Origin: a virus
IMG/VR virus record: IMGVR_UViG_3300033145_001746
Location: 1 to 32,271 of that record
DNA length: 32,271 nt
Reading direction: 5' to 3' (one strand)
Shown: positions 16,563 to 27,200 of the stretch, in pieces
Layout: every line of letters begins with the position of its first letter
Numbering within the stretch: position 1 is the first letter of the stretch
Translations under genes and position numbers: made by a program
The notes under the pieces: generated by a model
The model's input: only the letters and a program-made list of their open reading frames with translations
Databases searched by the model: none
Told to the model about the DNA's origin: nothing

Positions 16563-18739
16563 ACGCCTGTGCTCCCTATTGGTAGAGGAATACTTAACAT
16601 TCCGGACGGTGCTACGCTGTTTATGGTATCAGCCCATGTAGTATACGCATGCTCACTTTGTTCCACATATGGATTTCCAAACGGCATGTCATTTGGAACA
16701 GGATTTATGTGTGGATCTAACATATTTTGTTCTTTAACATCTTTTTCAACATGTGGAGGCTTTTTCCAAACGGTTTCTCCCTTTTCAGGATTACCAAGAG
16801 GTTGATAGTTAACATGAGAAATATACATGTTTTTCTCAGCATTTTTAATGGCTTGCGCTTTGTTTTCATAAGTTTGTATGACTCGGCCCCAATAATCTAG
16901 CAAATAAAAGGGACCAATGGGATATTGCTCTTCTATATCCCTAATATATCCCCAAGACCTTTCCCAAATAATGGCTTCATCGCCCATTATTATTGACATT
17001 ACAGGATCGTCAGCAAACTCACTGTTTTCATCATAAACTATTCTAAAAGCCCATTTAGAGCCTTGCGCATTCTTTAAAGCCTGCTCTTCGTTATTATATT
17101 TTGCCAGCAGATTATGCTGGATGTCCATAACATAATATTTACCTTCTGGGTCCTGAGGATCCATCCCTTCATTAGTTATTGGGATATCCTGTGGTTTTTC
17201 TAAACCCTCTGCAATAACTTGATAATCTGGAATATTGTGAGGCATAAAGACATCCGGTTTGTCTTTGCAGGCATGTTCCACGGGATCATCATATTTTGTC
17301 CACATGTCCGGTTTCTTTGGCTTTTCTTCAACTTCTTCTTTTTCTACATCATGTGGTTTGGTGCGATCTTCAAATTCTATTGCTGTTACAGTAATCTTGG
17401 AATTTTCATATGGAGTCTGATTCTCCAATAATGTACGCATTTTAGCTGTGTTAATAGGAGGCTTGGCACAATTTTCTGAGAACCAATCCACTAGATCTAC
17501 AAAAATGTCTTGGAAACCATAAGACTTAGCTTCTCTATAAGCAGCTTCACATGGCCAACCAGTTTCGGTCCTATAGCGAGCCACAACGCCGCCTGTGCGG
17601 TCTTTACCAAACCAACAGTGGATATATGTGGGTTTTTCTCTTAAAAATGTAGAAACAGAATTTCCAAGAACCTTTCGTCCAAACTCATTAGACGCACCTG
17701 TCTCAAGATGCGCGGGGACGTGCTCCAAGCCCAGGTCATCACACATGCGCGTTATTTCTGGATTATTATGTAAAGAAACAATTCTCTGTATGTCAAGCCG
17801 ATCTCTGAGAGCCACCAACTGTTCAATGCCATCGATCATTCCGCCACGATAAAGCTGACCAGGTACCACAACTCCGAAGTTTCTAGGAAGCCCTAAGGTC
17901 TTGCAACCTTTAGCAAACGTAGCAAGGGTGATCTTATTGAGCTTTCCAGTAGGGTCTAAGTTGTTGAGATCTTGCCACTTTGCGAGCGCGACAACAAGAT
18001 TCGGGCCAAAGCATGATTTAGAGCCTGTCTTATGAACTATAGTTCCAAGAAGTTTAGATACTTTTCTATCTCTACTGATGACCTCATTAAATTCTGCCGC
18101 ATCTAGAACCTCAAGTTTAGCGGGCTTTAAATCGCCACGGGTCAATAGACAGACTCCACTCTTGACAAGATAATAATTTTTTCGGTTCATCGATTGCGCT
18201 ATAAACTTCAAATTGGGCTCACCAAATGAGACATTCGGAAGAAATTTCTCCCTAACCTCATCAAGATCAAGTACAGCTTTTAAAATAGCTTCTTCAAAGG
18301 ATGCTGTAGGCATATGTTGTTTGACGGCAGTTTGTGTTTCAGTTTCACCAAGAAACTCACCTTCACTTTGTGGCCCACCAATATGAGTCATTTCATGTAA
18401 AATTGTTTCCATGAGAGCAGATTCTATGGCAGATTGAAGCTGTATGGGGGTGGGTTGAGTCGCACCAAATTGTGCTTTAACTTGGTTCATGATTTGATCT
18501 TTATATATATGAACTTCGCGCGGATTCTTTCCTGGCCCCATTTCGACATGCCCAAGGTGACCAGCCCCACCAGAATGTACCACTATTTTCTCTATACCTT
18601 TTTTAAGCTCACCTATTTTACCAGTATTGGATAGAGCACGAAAAGCTTTCTGTACCGCCGGATCAAACGGTTCAACAACAACATTTACTGTTGGGGATTC
18701 TACTGGCGTAAGCTGGGCACGTTTACTTAAATAAAACAT
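16559..18739 (-). CDS. Multidomain protein: HExxH metallopeptidase-like, PG-binding-like, HCx5R phosphatase-like
   Basis: 726 residues, starting directly after the upstream TAA with a GGGAG ribosome site. The N-terminus MFYLSKRAQL copies the linker found inside the 2410-residue protein (LYLSKRAED). Residues 60-140 include TILHEMTHIGG (H115, E116, H119), a zincin motif, with acidic residues shortly after that could give a third ligand. Residues 243-276 resemble a peptidoglycan-binding type 1 repeat. Residues 285-420 look like a dual-specificity or tyrosine phosphatase: GQLYRGGMID, then VSLHNNPE, then HCWFGKDRTG with nucleophile C375 and R381. The C-terminal third holds two copies of a YxxxD...QAxKNA module (535-570, 611-645). 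A phosphatase in a phage head operon is unusual. Ejected-effector or wall-entry roles are inference. Confidence 0.85.
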   Translation of the reverse strand: MFYLSKRAQLTPVESPTVNVVVEPFDPAVQKAFRALSNTGKIGELKKGIEKIVVHSGGAGHLGHVEMGPGKNPREVHIYKDQIMNQVKAQFGATQPTPIQLQSAIESALMETILHEMTHIGGPQSEGEFLGETETQTAVKQHMPTASFEEAILKAVLDLDEVREKFLPNVSFGEPNLKFIAQSMNRKNYYLVKSGVCLLTRGDLKPAKLEVLDAAEFNEVISRDRKVSKLLGTIVHKTGSKSCFGPNLVVALAKWQDLNNLDPTGKLNKITLATFAKGCKTLGLPRNFGVVVPGQLYRGGMIDGIEQLVALRDRLDIQRIVSLHNNPEITRMCDDLGLEHVPAHLETGASNEFGRKVLGNSVSTFLREKPTYIHCWFGKDRTGGVVARYRTETGWPCEAAYREAKSYGFQDIFVDLVDWFSENCAKPPINTAKMRTLLENQTPYENSKITVTAIEFEDRTKPHDVEKEEVEEKPKKPDMWTKYDDPVEHACKDKPDVFMPHNIPDYQVIAEGLEKPQDIPITNEGMDPQDPEGKYYVMDIQHNLLAKYNNEEQALKNAQGSKWAFRIVYDENSEFADDPVMSIIMGDEAIIWERSWGYIRDIEEQYPIGPFYLLDYWGRVIQTYENKAQAIKNAEKNMYISHVNYQPLGNPEKGETVWKKPPHVEKDVKEQNMLDPHINPVPNDMPFGNPYVEQSEHAYTTWADTINSVAPSGMLSIPLPIGSTGV
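16805..17137 (-). repeat. Diverged duplicated module at the C-terminus of the 726-residue protein
   Basis: Residues 535-570 and 611-645 align as aromatic-x-[VL]-[ML]-D, then [AT]-Y-x-N-x-x-Q-A-[LI]-K-N-A, then a V-x-Y strand. The copies are diverged at DNA level, so this is an old repeat. Each looks like a short beta-beta-alpha unit. Confidence 0.65.
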
Positions 18740-19093
18740 TTAAACTCCCGTACCAGGAGGAAGGGGAGGAGTATACTCTGGCTTTTTGGCCAAAAGTTTC
18801 ACTAACTCTGCCAATACTTCCTGTACGAAATTTGGATTTAAGCCGAACAATAAATTTTTTGTAAGACCAATAGACTGACCAATAGCTGCCGTAGGCGGCA
18901 GAGGTTTGTTGGATATCTCAGCTGGATTAATCTTAGTTACTTTACCGCGCACTCTGGCAAGAAACTTTACTTTCTGTTCATCTGGAACTCTATAGAACAT
19001 AAACTGCATAATTTTAAACATAGACTCAGCGGTGCGCTGAGCTGGTGCCTGAGCTATTTTTTCAATTCTAGAAGAAAGTTTAAAATCATTCAT
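18740..19093 (-). CDS. Small hypothetical protein
   Basis: 117 residues. The N-terminal segment RIEKIAQAPAQRT carries a K-x-A step at residue 12. The middle is hydrophobic and basic (FKIMQFMFYRVPDEQKVKFLARVRGK). The C-terminus is helical and ends in a Pro/Gly tail (PPLPPGTGV). The last codons contain the GGGAG ribosome site of the following 726-residue gene, and the stop touches its ATG. No family recognised. Confidence 0.8.
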   Translation of the reverse strand: MNDFKLSSRIEKIAQAPAQRTAESMFKIMQFMFYRVPDEQKVKFLARVRGKVTKINPAEISNKPLPPTAAIGQSIGLTKNLLFGLNPNFVQEVLAELVKLLAKKPEYTPPLPPGTGV

Positions 19094-19101
19094 TATTTTA
19101 T

Positions 19102-19353
19102 TTATCGGCGTTTTGCCCTTATAGCCTTGGCTTCTAATCTACCTGGCTCTTTTAGTTTTCTTATTTTCTGTTTAATAAGTTCATCTACTTCAGATGCTGC
19201 CTCACAAAAACCACCTCTATCCAACTCGCTTGCAATCCTAGCCAAAACATAAAGAGAGTTATAAGTGTCGAGCGACTCAGTATTTAGTGAATCAATGTCG
19301 AGTTTACCAAGCAAAGCGACTTTTGCTTTATCAGAAAGTTTTTCTACAACCAT
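19102..19353 (-). CDS. Small protein with the shared helical hairpin motif
   Basis: 83 residues, starting right after the stop of the upstream gene (TAA|ATG), with an AGGGG site in that gene's last codons. Residues about 31-65 (LYVLARIASELDRGGFCEA, then SEVDELIKQKI) are one of the clearest copies of the helical hairpin. The C-terminus is strongly basic (RLEAKAIRAKRR). No known domain. Confidence 0.8.
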   Translation of the reverse strand: MVVEKLSDKAKVALLGKLDIDSLNTESLDTYNSLYVLARIASELDRGGFCEAASEVDELIKQKIRKLKEPGRLEAKAIRAKRR

Positions 19354-20004
19354 TTATTTATCACCCCTTTTGGAAAAATGATCCCACCAATTATTAGAAT
19401 CTTCAGGAAAAGACTTATATGATGTCGGTTTTGGAAACGCAAAACCCTGTTTTAACATGGTTTCCAACTCTTTCATTTTGGAGAACTCAAAGCTTTTCTC
19501 ATCAATCATGCCTTCTAGATATTTTTTATGAAGCATGTTTACAACATTATAGGCTCTTTGAGCCGATATTCTTTTTCTTGGAATAGGCATTTTGACTTCG
19601 CAATCAACACATTCCAATTTTAGAACATCTGGAAGCATATTATTAATAGCCTCGGCAAGCACCCTTTCTCCCTTCTTCTCTAAAAGACAGACTATTTTTC
19701 CAAGTTTTACAACAGACTGACCTTCTAGCTCTTCGTGGGCAATAGACTCTATACATCCAGTAAGAGCATCGGCAATATGAATTATACCACGACTATCTAA
19801 ATCATCAGTTACTTTAGCCAATGTTTTTAGTAACTCGGCCTTTTTGCTTTTAAAACGTTTTATTTGCTCAAGACGTGCTACGGCATCATCTCTATTGGGA
19901 TAGCAACCAAACTCTTGGTACTTTCCCGCCTTAGTTTTTTTATGTCCGACTATACACCATTCATCTTTTCTTTGAACGATTTTCGCCGTTTTTTTGATGC
20001 CCAT
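19354..20004 (-). CDS. Phage protein with WCIVGHKK-type N-terminal domain and two helical hairpins
   Basis: 216 residues from the ATG at 20004, which has an AGGGG ribosome site nine bases upstream. A longer frame from 20052 would overlap the endonuclease gene and begin with unrelated sequence, so the shorter start is preferred. Residues about 11-54 (DEWCIVGHKK...FGCYPNRDDAVARLEQI) match a small domain common in phages, in which a W-x-V-x-s-x-k-t-g strand is followed by a helix ending in RLxQIxxFK. Two helical hairpins follow (about 60-90 and 98-125). The second half has a C-x-x-C pair (VDC region) and a basic helical end. The function is unknown. Confidence 0.8.
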   Translation of the reverse strand: MGIKKTAKIVQRKDEWCIVGHKKTKAGKYQEFGCYPNRDDAVARLEQIKRFKSKKAELLKTLAKVTDDLDSRGIIHIADALTGCIESIAHEELEGQSVVKLGKIVCLLEKKGERVLAEAINNMLPDVLKLECVDCEVKMPIPRKRISAQRAYNVVNMLHKKYLEGMIDEKSFEFSKMKELETMLKQGFAFPKPTSYKSFPEDSNNWWDHFSKRGDK

Positions 20005-20020
20005 TTTTGGTTCCCCTATT

Positions 20021-20866
20021 TTATGTACTTCTATATTGAACCACACTGCCAATCCAATTTTTCCAACTCTCTATAGATAAATTATTTTTACCAATATTAC
20101 AAATTTTACAACAAGAAACACAATTGTTTGGTAAGTACCCGAAATTATTATGAACTCTATCTACACCAATTATATTTTTAGTAATAGAGCCACAATATTG
20201 ACAGGGCATATGTAAAAAACTCTTAAATTGATCTAACGTAAGTTTAAATTGTTTATTACGTCTTTTAGCACTTCTACGATAAAAGCCGTATTGCCCTTTA
20301 ACAGAATAAAATTTTATTTTTCTCTGTATTATTCTAGTTGAATTAGACTTGTTATAAAGCACCATCTGTGTTAGATAATTCTTCCATTCGTCTAGTGAGA
20401 GTGCGCGCTTTGTTTTATTACATATATCACAACAAGAAACGCAATTATCAGCGGAATATCCTATAGTATTATGAATCCTATCAAGACCTCCAGCAAAGTC
20501 CCCGCAATAATGACATATTTTTTGAAAAGTGCCAAATTCTTCTAAAGTTAAATCAAATTCTAAGCCTCTTCTTTTAGCACTTGCTTTATAACAACTATAA
20601 GTATAATTTAATGTACCCTTTACTTGCTTATAATATTTCTGGCTATAATCCTTTCGTTGTGAGTTTATCTTTTCTTTATTGTTGTTATAATATGTTTTAT
20701 GCTTTAAAAGTACTTTTTCTTTGTTTTTCAGATAAATTTCATGTCTTTTCTCTTTAGACTGCCTTTTACATAATTTACACTGTGAACATAGTCCATCTAT
20801 AGTATATTTATCTTTCCAAAACTCTTCATCTAGTTTGTTTTCTTTACATTTATTACAATTTTTCAT
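20021..20866 (-). CDS. Free-standing endonuclease with two tandem HNH domains
   Basis: 281 residues. An N-terminal zinc ribbon (CNKC...CSQCKLC) and a Lys-rich helix precede two copies of one HNH-type zinc nuclease module. Copy 1 (91-167) has SAKRRGLEF, CHYCG, LDRIHNTIGY, NCVSCCDICN. Copy 2 (193-274) has SAKRRNKQF, CQYCG, VDRVHNNFGY, NCVSCCKICN. Each keeps the D-R-x-H-N and zinc cysteines, so both may be active. The gene overlaps the upstream 102-residue gene by 14 bases and stops 16 bases before the next start, so it looks inserted cleanly into a gene junction. Probable homing endonuclease. Confidence 0.88.
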   Translation of the reverse strand: MKNCNKCKENKLDEEFWKDKYTIDGLCSQCKLCKRQSKEKRHEIYLKNKEKVLLKHKTYYNNNKEKINSQRKDYSQKYYKQVKGTLNYTYSCYKASAKRRGLEFDLTLEEFGTFQKICHYCGDFAGGLDRIHNTIGYSADNCVSCCDICNKTKRALSLDEWKNYLTQMVLYNKSNSTRIIQRKIKFYSVKGQYGFYRRSAKRRNKQFKLTLDQFKSFLHMPCQYCGSITKNIIGVDRVHNNFGYLPNNCVSCCKICNIGKNNLSIESWKNWIGSVVQYRST

Positions 20867-21161
20867 TATCCTTTCTTCGAGCGCCCACTAATCTGCGCGT
20901 TAATGATGTGCTAACAGCTCTATGATAATCAAATGGTTTTTGCCAAAAGGATTGAATTTGTTCGCAATTTATATTTATGATCCCAACTCCTTCAACTTCA
21001 AGAAGCAAAATCCCTTCATAAACTTCAATAACCGTTCCCTGAAAATATTCTTTGTTGGCTGCCCAAGCTTGGTCATAGGTAATCGTTTCCGCACTTTCTC
21101 CGAGATATACACATATTTTTTGACCTGAATAACGTTCAACGATAAACTCTGCTACACCCAT
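20853..21161 (-). CDS. Small beta-rich hypothetical protein
   Basis: 102 residues with a GGAG ribosome site. The centre alternates hydrophobic residues (GTVIEVYEGILLLEVEGVGI), suggesting a small beta-barrel. The C-terminus is basic (SLTRRLVGARRKDNEKL), and its last 14 bases overlap the double-HNH gene. If the HNH gene was inserted here, the last few residues may have been altered by the insertion. It follows the 2410-residue gene after 44 bases. No family recognised. Confidence 0.76.
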   Translation of the reverse strand: MGVAEFIVERYSGQKICVYLGESAETITYDQAWAANKEYFQGTVIEVYEGILLLEVEGVGIININCEQIQSFWQKPFDYHRAVSTSLTRRLVGARRKDNEKL

Positions 21162-21205
21162 ATTTATACTCCAATACGCTAAATACGCAATTTGATATTT
21201 CTTTA

Positions 21206-24200
21206 TTAGTAGGACGCTCGATTTGATATAGAAAAAGAAGCACTTTTCAATATTTTATCTAATAATTCCGCTTTGTTTAGCCTTATTGAAGAAGTGGCTT
21301 TCTTACCTCTCTTCGCCTCGAATCTATCTATGAGGTCATCGACAATCATCTCCATCTCTTTTGGATCATCTCCATATTCCTTCACATCTCTAACGAACTC
21401 TTGTAAAAGAATACGATCTTCTTCTTGACCAACTTCAGCAGAAAATAAAGCGCCGAGCCTACCAAAGATATTTTTGCTTGTGTCACTCTTTCTTCTAAGT
21501 TCTTGGATTTTCGTGATTGGTTTCCACTTATATGCTCCAGGCATCATAAGAGCCTGAACAAGAACATAATCTCCTACGCTTAGTTCGGTATTTTCTTTGT
21601 CAAGAGTAGCTCTATAAAAATCGTGATCACTGATATCTCCTACAATATTATCTTTACTATTAGCTCTGGCATATTGTGTTAGCTTCTCATCTTTTCCAAG
21701 ATGTAGATTTCCTCGCAACTTTTCTTCTCCTGGTTTTCCGACAACCTGGCCGCTCTCATCCTTGCGAACCTGCCCTTGTAGCGACTTTGTTTGATCTTCT
21801 GAAAGCTGCCATACCCCAAGTATCCTTAGTATTCTCGGACGCAAGCTTGACTCTGGCGTACGTACAGGTCTCAATGGAGAATATATGTGTTCAAAATCCT
21901 GTAGATTCTCTTCTGCAAAATCTTCGCTCTCTGGGTCATCTGGCTCAGGAGCCATCGTTTTTGGTAAAGCTCCCGCCTTCATGGCAAGGCGCAACTCGCA
22001 TCCAAACCCAAACACACCCTCTTGTCCCTTCGAGCTTCTTGGCGGCAAAACATCTCCACCAATCTTAGCGATAAAGAAGGTTCCAGGACCATCACTTGGT
22101 ATACCATCAACTTTACGATCGGTTAAAATTTCTTCCATGCCAAAATGCTCGAAGCCATTCTTTTTAGAAAGCATACTATCTGTCCATGACTGAAGGATTG
22201 GGATATATATTTCATCCCTACGCTGTGCTTTGTTGGTCTTCAAAATAAAGTTGTCTTCCCCAACATCTTCCTGGCCATCTTGTACAAACTTACTTGCGAT
22301 GGAAGTTTCTGTAAGCCATGATACGAAAGAAAGAGGATCAAGTGTAGAGGTTTCCTCAACAGTACGATATAATTCTATCTCGCGTAGTTTGTTCCTAACA
22401 TTGCTACTCTTCAATATTCTTTCTCTCCCATAGCCTCTGTCGATTTGTTTATCTATCCACGCATGAAACTCTTCTTCTTTGCCATCTAGTTCTCTAGATA
22501 AAGATCTTTTACCTAAAACGGATAGATATGCGAAAAGAACTTTTGATAACCTAGAATCCATCTCTTCTTCTACACCTGCTGCCTGGTTCACAACTTCCAT
22601 CTCATCGGCTCCTCGTGGAGCCGCCTCTTCTATTTTTTCCCAGGTAATTCTGCGATAAGGTTCCCATAAAAACCCTCCGAGGCTTCTATGACCTTGATAT
22701 TTGGTGCTTCCAAGAGTAAACTTTATATCATCATGAGGACAAACAAACGGAACTGCTAGCATCCACGTGGGAGGTACATTGCCTGGAGTCACTTTTCTTC
22801 CTTCAGTTTCACCCTCAACGCTCTCCTCACCTGTCACTTCATATCTCCCCTTTCCAAACTTTAAGTTGTGAGGAGCCTCTATTCCATATTGTTTGTTTAT
22901 TTTTTCTGCGAGGTCAGCACCACCTGGCGCAGCCCAAATATCAGATTTCCAATCTATTGCGGTTAAAGGCACCTTGCGGCCAGGACATGTTACATTTGGA
23001 CACCATGCGTGCCAATATGGAACTGACATCTGTCCGGCCAAAATATTTTGTTTTTTTTCAATCTTAGATTTCTTACTCTCCAAGACCTCTATGGCAGATT
23101 TTGCCCCAGATATAGCCTCTAAGTATGTGGCTATCTTAGCCTGTATTTCGTTCTTCTCCTCATCGGTTTCAGCCACATCCAATCTCTGTTGAGCGATGCG
23201 AAATTTTTCTTCAACGCCCATGCTATCTTTACCACCTAAAAGCATTTTGCGTTTTTTGGAAACCTCTGCCTCAATAGTTGGAATTTCTATGTCACGCATT
23301 TCATCATATAACCGCTTACAAGTTGGACATTCCCAACGCATTGGTTTATCTGCCACCTTCTTCATGCTGTACATAACCATTTTACTATTCTTACGTTTTG
23401 AAAAACATACAGAACATGTAGGGTATCTTCTTTGTTTATATCCCTTAACTTCTGATATTTCTTTAGTCATTGCCCTATTTATAGACTTATAGATATATCC
23501 ACCAAGTGGCAGGGCTTTTTTAGGATCTTTTTCACTTTGCCTATATCCATATGAAAAATAATAGTTGGCATACTTCGTAACTAACTGATTAAGCATGCGT
23601 ATATATTTTCTGCCGCTAATCAGATCAGTTATGTCAACGCCATCAGCAATCATAGAAATGTCATCTTCATCAAACATTCCAAAAGGAGTTTTGCCGACAT
23701 TCTTAAATTTTTTAGTTCCAAGAGTAGCTCTACTACTATTATTATCAAACCAACTTTTACCGATACCTATGATAAGGCTTGGAAGTATCCAACTCTGTAA
23801 TAGTTGTGGCTCAGAGTGTAGAATATCCCAGGCCGCAGGGTCTTGAAATAACTTGGTTAAGCTTTTGCCATTTTTGAGGTTATCTGGAGAGAAAAGTTCC
23901 CTGGCCTCTGAAGACATCTTAGGTCTCCTTATTTCTTTAGGCCACTGATCCAAGGCATTTCCTTCTTCATCTGCGGGAGCTTTAAGTTTAACTCCAAAAA
24001 TAGTCTCAGGAGATTTATCCATGGTAGTTTCATAATCTTTTTCTTCATCTGTTTCTAAGGGAACCTCGTTTAATTCTTCGCCAAAATCCATAGGTTCTGA
24101 AAACATAGCAGCCAAATCTTCTGTTTTGGTAGCAATCATTTTTTCGAACTCTTCATCTGTTTCTAGAGACTCTATATCCAGCGGAATATCTTCAAGCTCT

Positions 24201-27200
24201 TCTTCCTCATCTGGAAGAATCAAATCTTTAAACCCTTTTGTTTTTTCTCGCTTGATTTTTGGAGCTTTAGGCTCGACTGGAATAGGTTCCATAGAAGGCT
24301 CCTCGAATTCTTTTTGTTTTATAAGAGCATCTTCTCGTTGTTTTTCTGGAGACAGATCTAGTTCAGGTACCTCTTCTTCTTCAATCTCGTCACCCTGCTC
24401 AACATCCTTTTGCTGCTGTCTTATAAGTTCTTCTAACTCCTCTTCATCTGTGAGATCAGCAACTTTCCATATATTATTAAGTAACGCATCGGCGTTTTTG
24501 AAATCGAGAAAACCTTTAGGGCGTTCAGGATTAGTGGTGCCATTCAAGAAGTTGGCCAGAACATGTGCTATATTTTCCGACTCATCAGGACTCATAGCTG
24601 TGAACAGTGAACCATCACGCTCTATAGGCATTCCTGTCCATACACCTTGTGCCCTTCGTATTTTGCCGACAATATCTGGCCAACTCGTAAGTTCTCTACC
24701 TCTTACAAGACCAGCCTCTACAGCAAGCAAGGGCCCATAACCAATCATAGCTACAGGCTTCTTTTGACGAATAAAAGACTTCAGAATTTTTTGAGCTTCC
24801 GTGTTTTTGGAGAACTCCACCATGTTTTGACCACCAGAAATAAACAAAGCATCATAATCCTTTGCCACAACGGTTGTTGGATCATTAGTTGCTGAAACGG
24901 CAAAACCATATTTTCCTACAAACACTTCGCGAGATACGCCATATTCTGAAACAACAGAATCATTAGGAGCCATTAGCATTAATACGCTCTTGGAAGACAA
25001 CTCTTTTATTCTCTCTTTATCTATCCTTGTCGCGTCTAACTGCTTATCAGTAACTATTCTAGCCTTGATTTTAGTTTTCTTTTCAAAAACGGCCTTTGCT
25101 AGTCTGTGATAACCATCAATGATTTCGCCCTTATAAATAAGAATAGGGTATTTCAAATCAACTTTTTTGATTTGATCGCGATCTTCAGAATACTTTTTAG
25201 GGCTTTCTAACACCGCTGACGGGCTGTGCTTTTTAGGGCTTTCATCTTTACCCCAAACTTCCTCGTCCATGTTCCATTCCAAAGTGTTGACTGGAATACT
25301 TTCTATTTTATTCTTGGAGGTGATCTCAATTAGCATATCTACAGAGTAAGACTTCTCATCATGGACATATGTTTGTCCAGCAGTTTTTTTGATGTCCCTT
25401 TTAGACAAAGCCATCTTATCGTCAACTGTATTATAAGCTACATAACTACCAGATGGCTCAACGCTTTGTAAAGGAGTTACCTGTATCAACGCATCTGGGA
25501 AAGGCTCCTCAATATCATGTGTATATATTTTACCAAAGCCGCCGCTGTTGAAGTTATTTTCCATAGTATCTTGCTCAGAACCAGACGATTTTTTAACATT
25601 TCCATGACTCTCGCCCAAAGATCCTGGGACTCTCATACTACCCGCATTATGTAAAGTGGAGATATCAGATCTCATACCACTGCCCTTTACGATACCAATT
25701 GTTACATTATCCCAATCTTTGTTGAGTTCAGTAAGTAGATCTTTTAGTTCTTCGCGCAGCTTATCTGTGGACATCTCGGAACTTAGTTTAAACTCAATAT
25801 GTAGACCACTACCACCACTCTCGAAGATAGTGCTAGTAGAATCGTATTTTTCTTTTATTTTTTCACTTAAAGCAGCAGCATATTTTTTCGCCTCAGAAAG
25901 AGAAAAGTCTCCATGTATGTCTAAATCAACAAAGCCCAAATTAGTTTCAGTGCCAAACACCTGATGAAAAGATAGAGTACGACGCTTAACCCAATAAAAA
26001 TAGTTATTTGAGTTCTCATCATTTTTAGGATCGTCATTGGTGATAACAATCTCTTTGCCATTATGACTGCGTTTTAGAACTTTTTCGTTGGTTCCTGTCC
26101 CTATATATACTAAAATCGGCTTATCTTTAATGCGAGACATTATCTTTTTTCGAATAGCAGGCTTTTCATAGTGAGATTTAATTTGGTCTCTGGTTAGTTT
26201 CTTATCCTTATCAATAAGAACTTCAGACATTTTCTCTTCGCCGCCCTCATCATCTGCAGCATTTAGAGTGTCTATTTGCTCAAAGTTTATCACCACAAAC
26301 CTTTTATCTGGGCCAAACTTCTCCGTCAAAGATTTTGCCACTCTCTCACCGTAGGCTTTTCCAATTCGGTTTATACTCATAGCATTCTTGGAAGTAATTT
26401 TCACTTCACAAATTAGTCCACCGGAATATGTCATACACCTAACTATTTCCTCTGGCTGTACGGGAACATCCTGTGCTCTGATGGTCATACTTCTTGCTCC
26501 AGACTTAACTCCCTCAGCATATTGTTCTGGAAAATAGAGAGTGCCAGGCTCAGCATATGATGCGCGTTTTGACACAGTAAAACTATTAGATGACTCAACT
26601 TCTGGAAGCTCACGTGTCATCCTTAAAGTCATATCCTGTCTCGGAGATCTTAGCTGTATATACCAATTTGACAGCATATAGTCTACAAACGGATTAGTTT
26701 CTGTGCCCTGCTCCTTAGCTTTCTTAAGTTCTTCGAAATTTGCCATAATATATGTCATGACATCTTCCACATATAATCTGGTAATATCCTCAGCTCTGAG
26801 ATCCGGATTACTGGATTTTTCTGCTAAAGTAGACCACACTCTCTCTCTAACAGTTTCATTCTCATTCATCAGTGCCTGTAAGTTGCTTATAAACTCATCT
26901 CTGGTCTTAATCAATAAATTAACATCTTCAGTGGACTCAGGCTGCGTGGGAATCTCTTCTTCAAACTCCATTTCATCCTCATCGTCTTCGGCTCTCTTAG
27001 ATAAGTACAAAGAAGAAACCTTTTTGTCGCTGAAGCCGCCCATGCCGGCGTTAGATGGCAGCCCAGACAGTAGCGAACGAGCAATTCGCTGTACATCAGG
27101 CGATACTTTAGGATCTCTCTGCATCCATCTCATCGCGCGCATGAATCTGCTGCTTTGAATATAATGAACATTGCCCCTACCAAACGGTCTTCTGTTTCTA

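Noticed and set aside
19354-20052. Longer start at 20052 for the 216-residue protein
   Set aside because: The extra 16 residues lie over the end of the endonuclease gene; the ATG at 20004 has a good AGGGG site after the endonuclease stop.
24126-24740. 204-codon plus-strand frame, very Ser-rich
   Set aside because: It is antisense to the Glu/Asp-rich linker of the giant protein, which automatically gives Ser/Phe-rich codons on the other strand.
25589-26023. A true DNA ligase D
   Set aside because: Only the polymerase/primase-like motifs are seen; no ligase KxDG motif or phosphoesterase region is in the chain.
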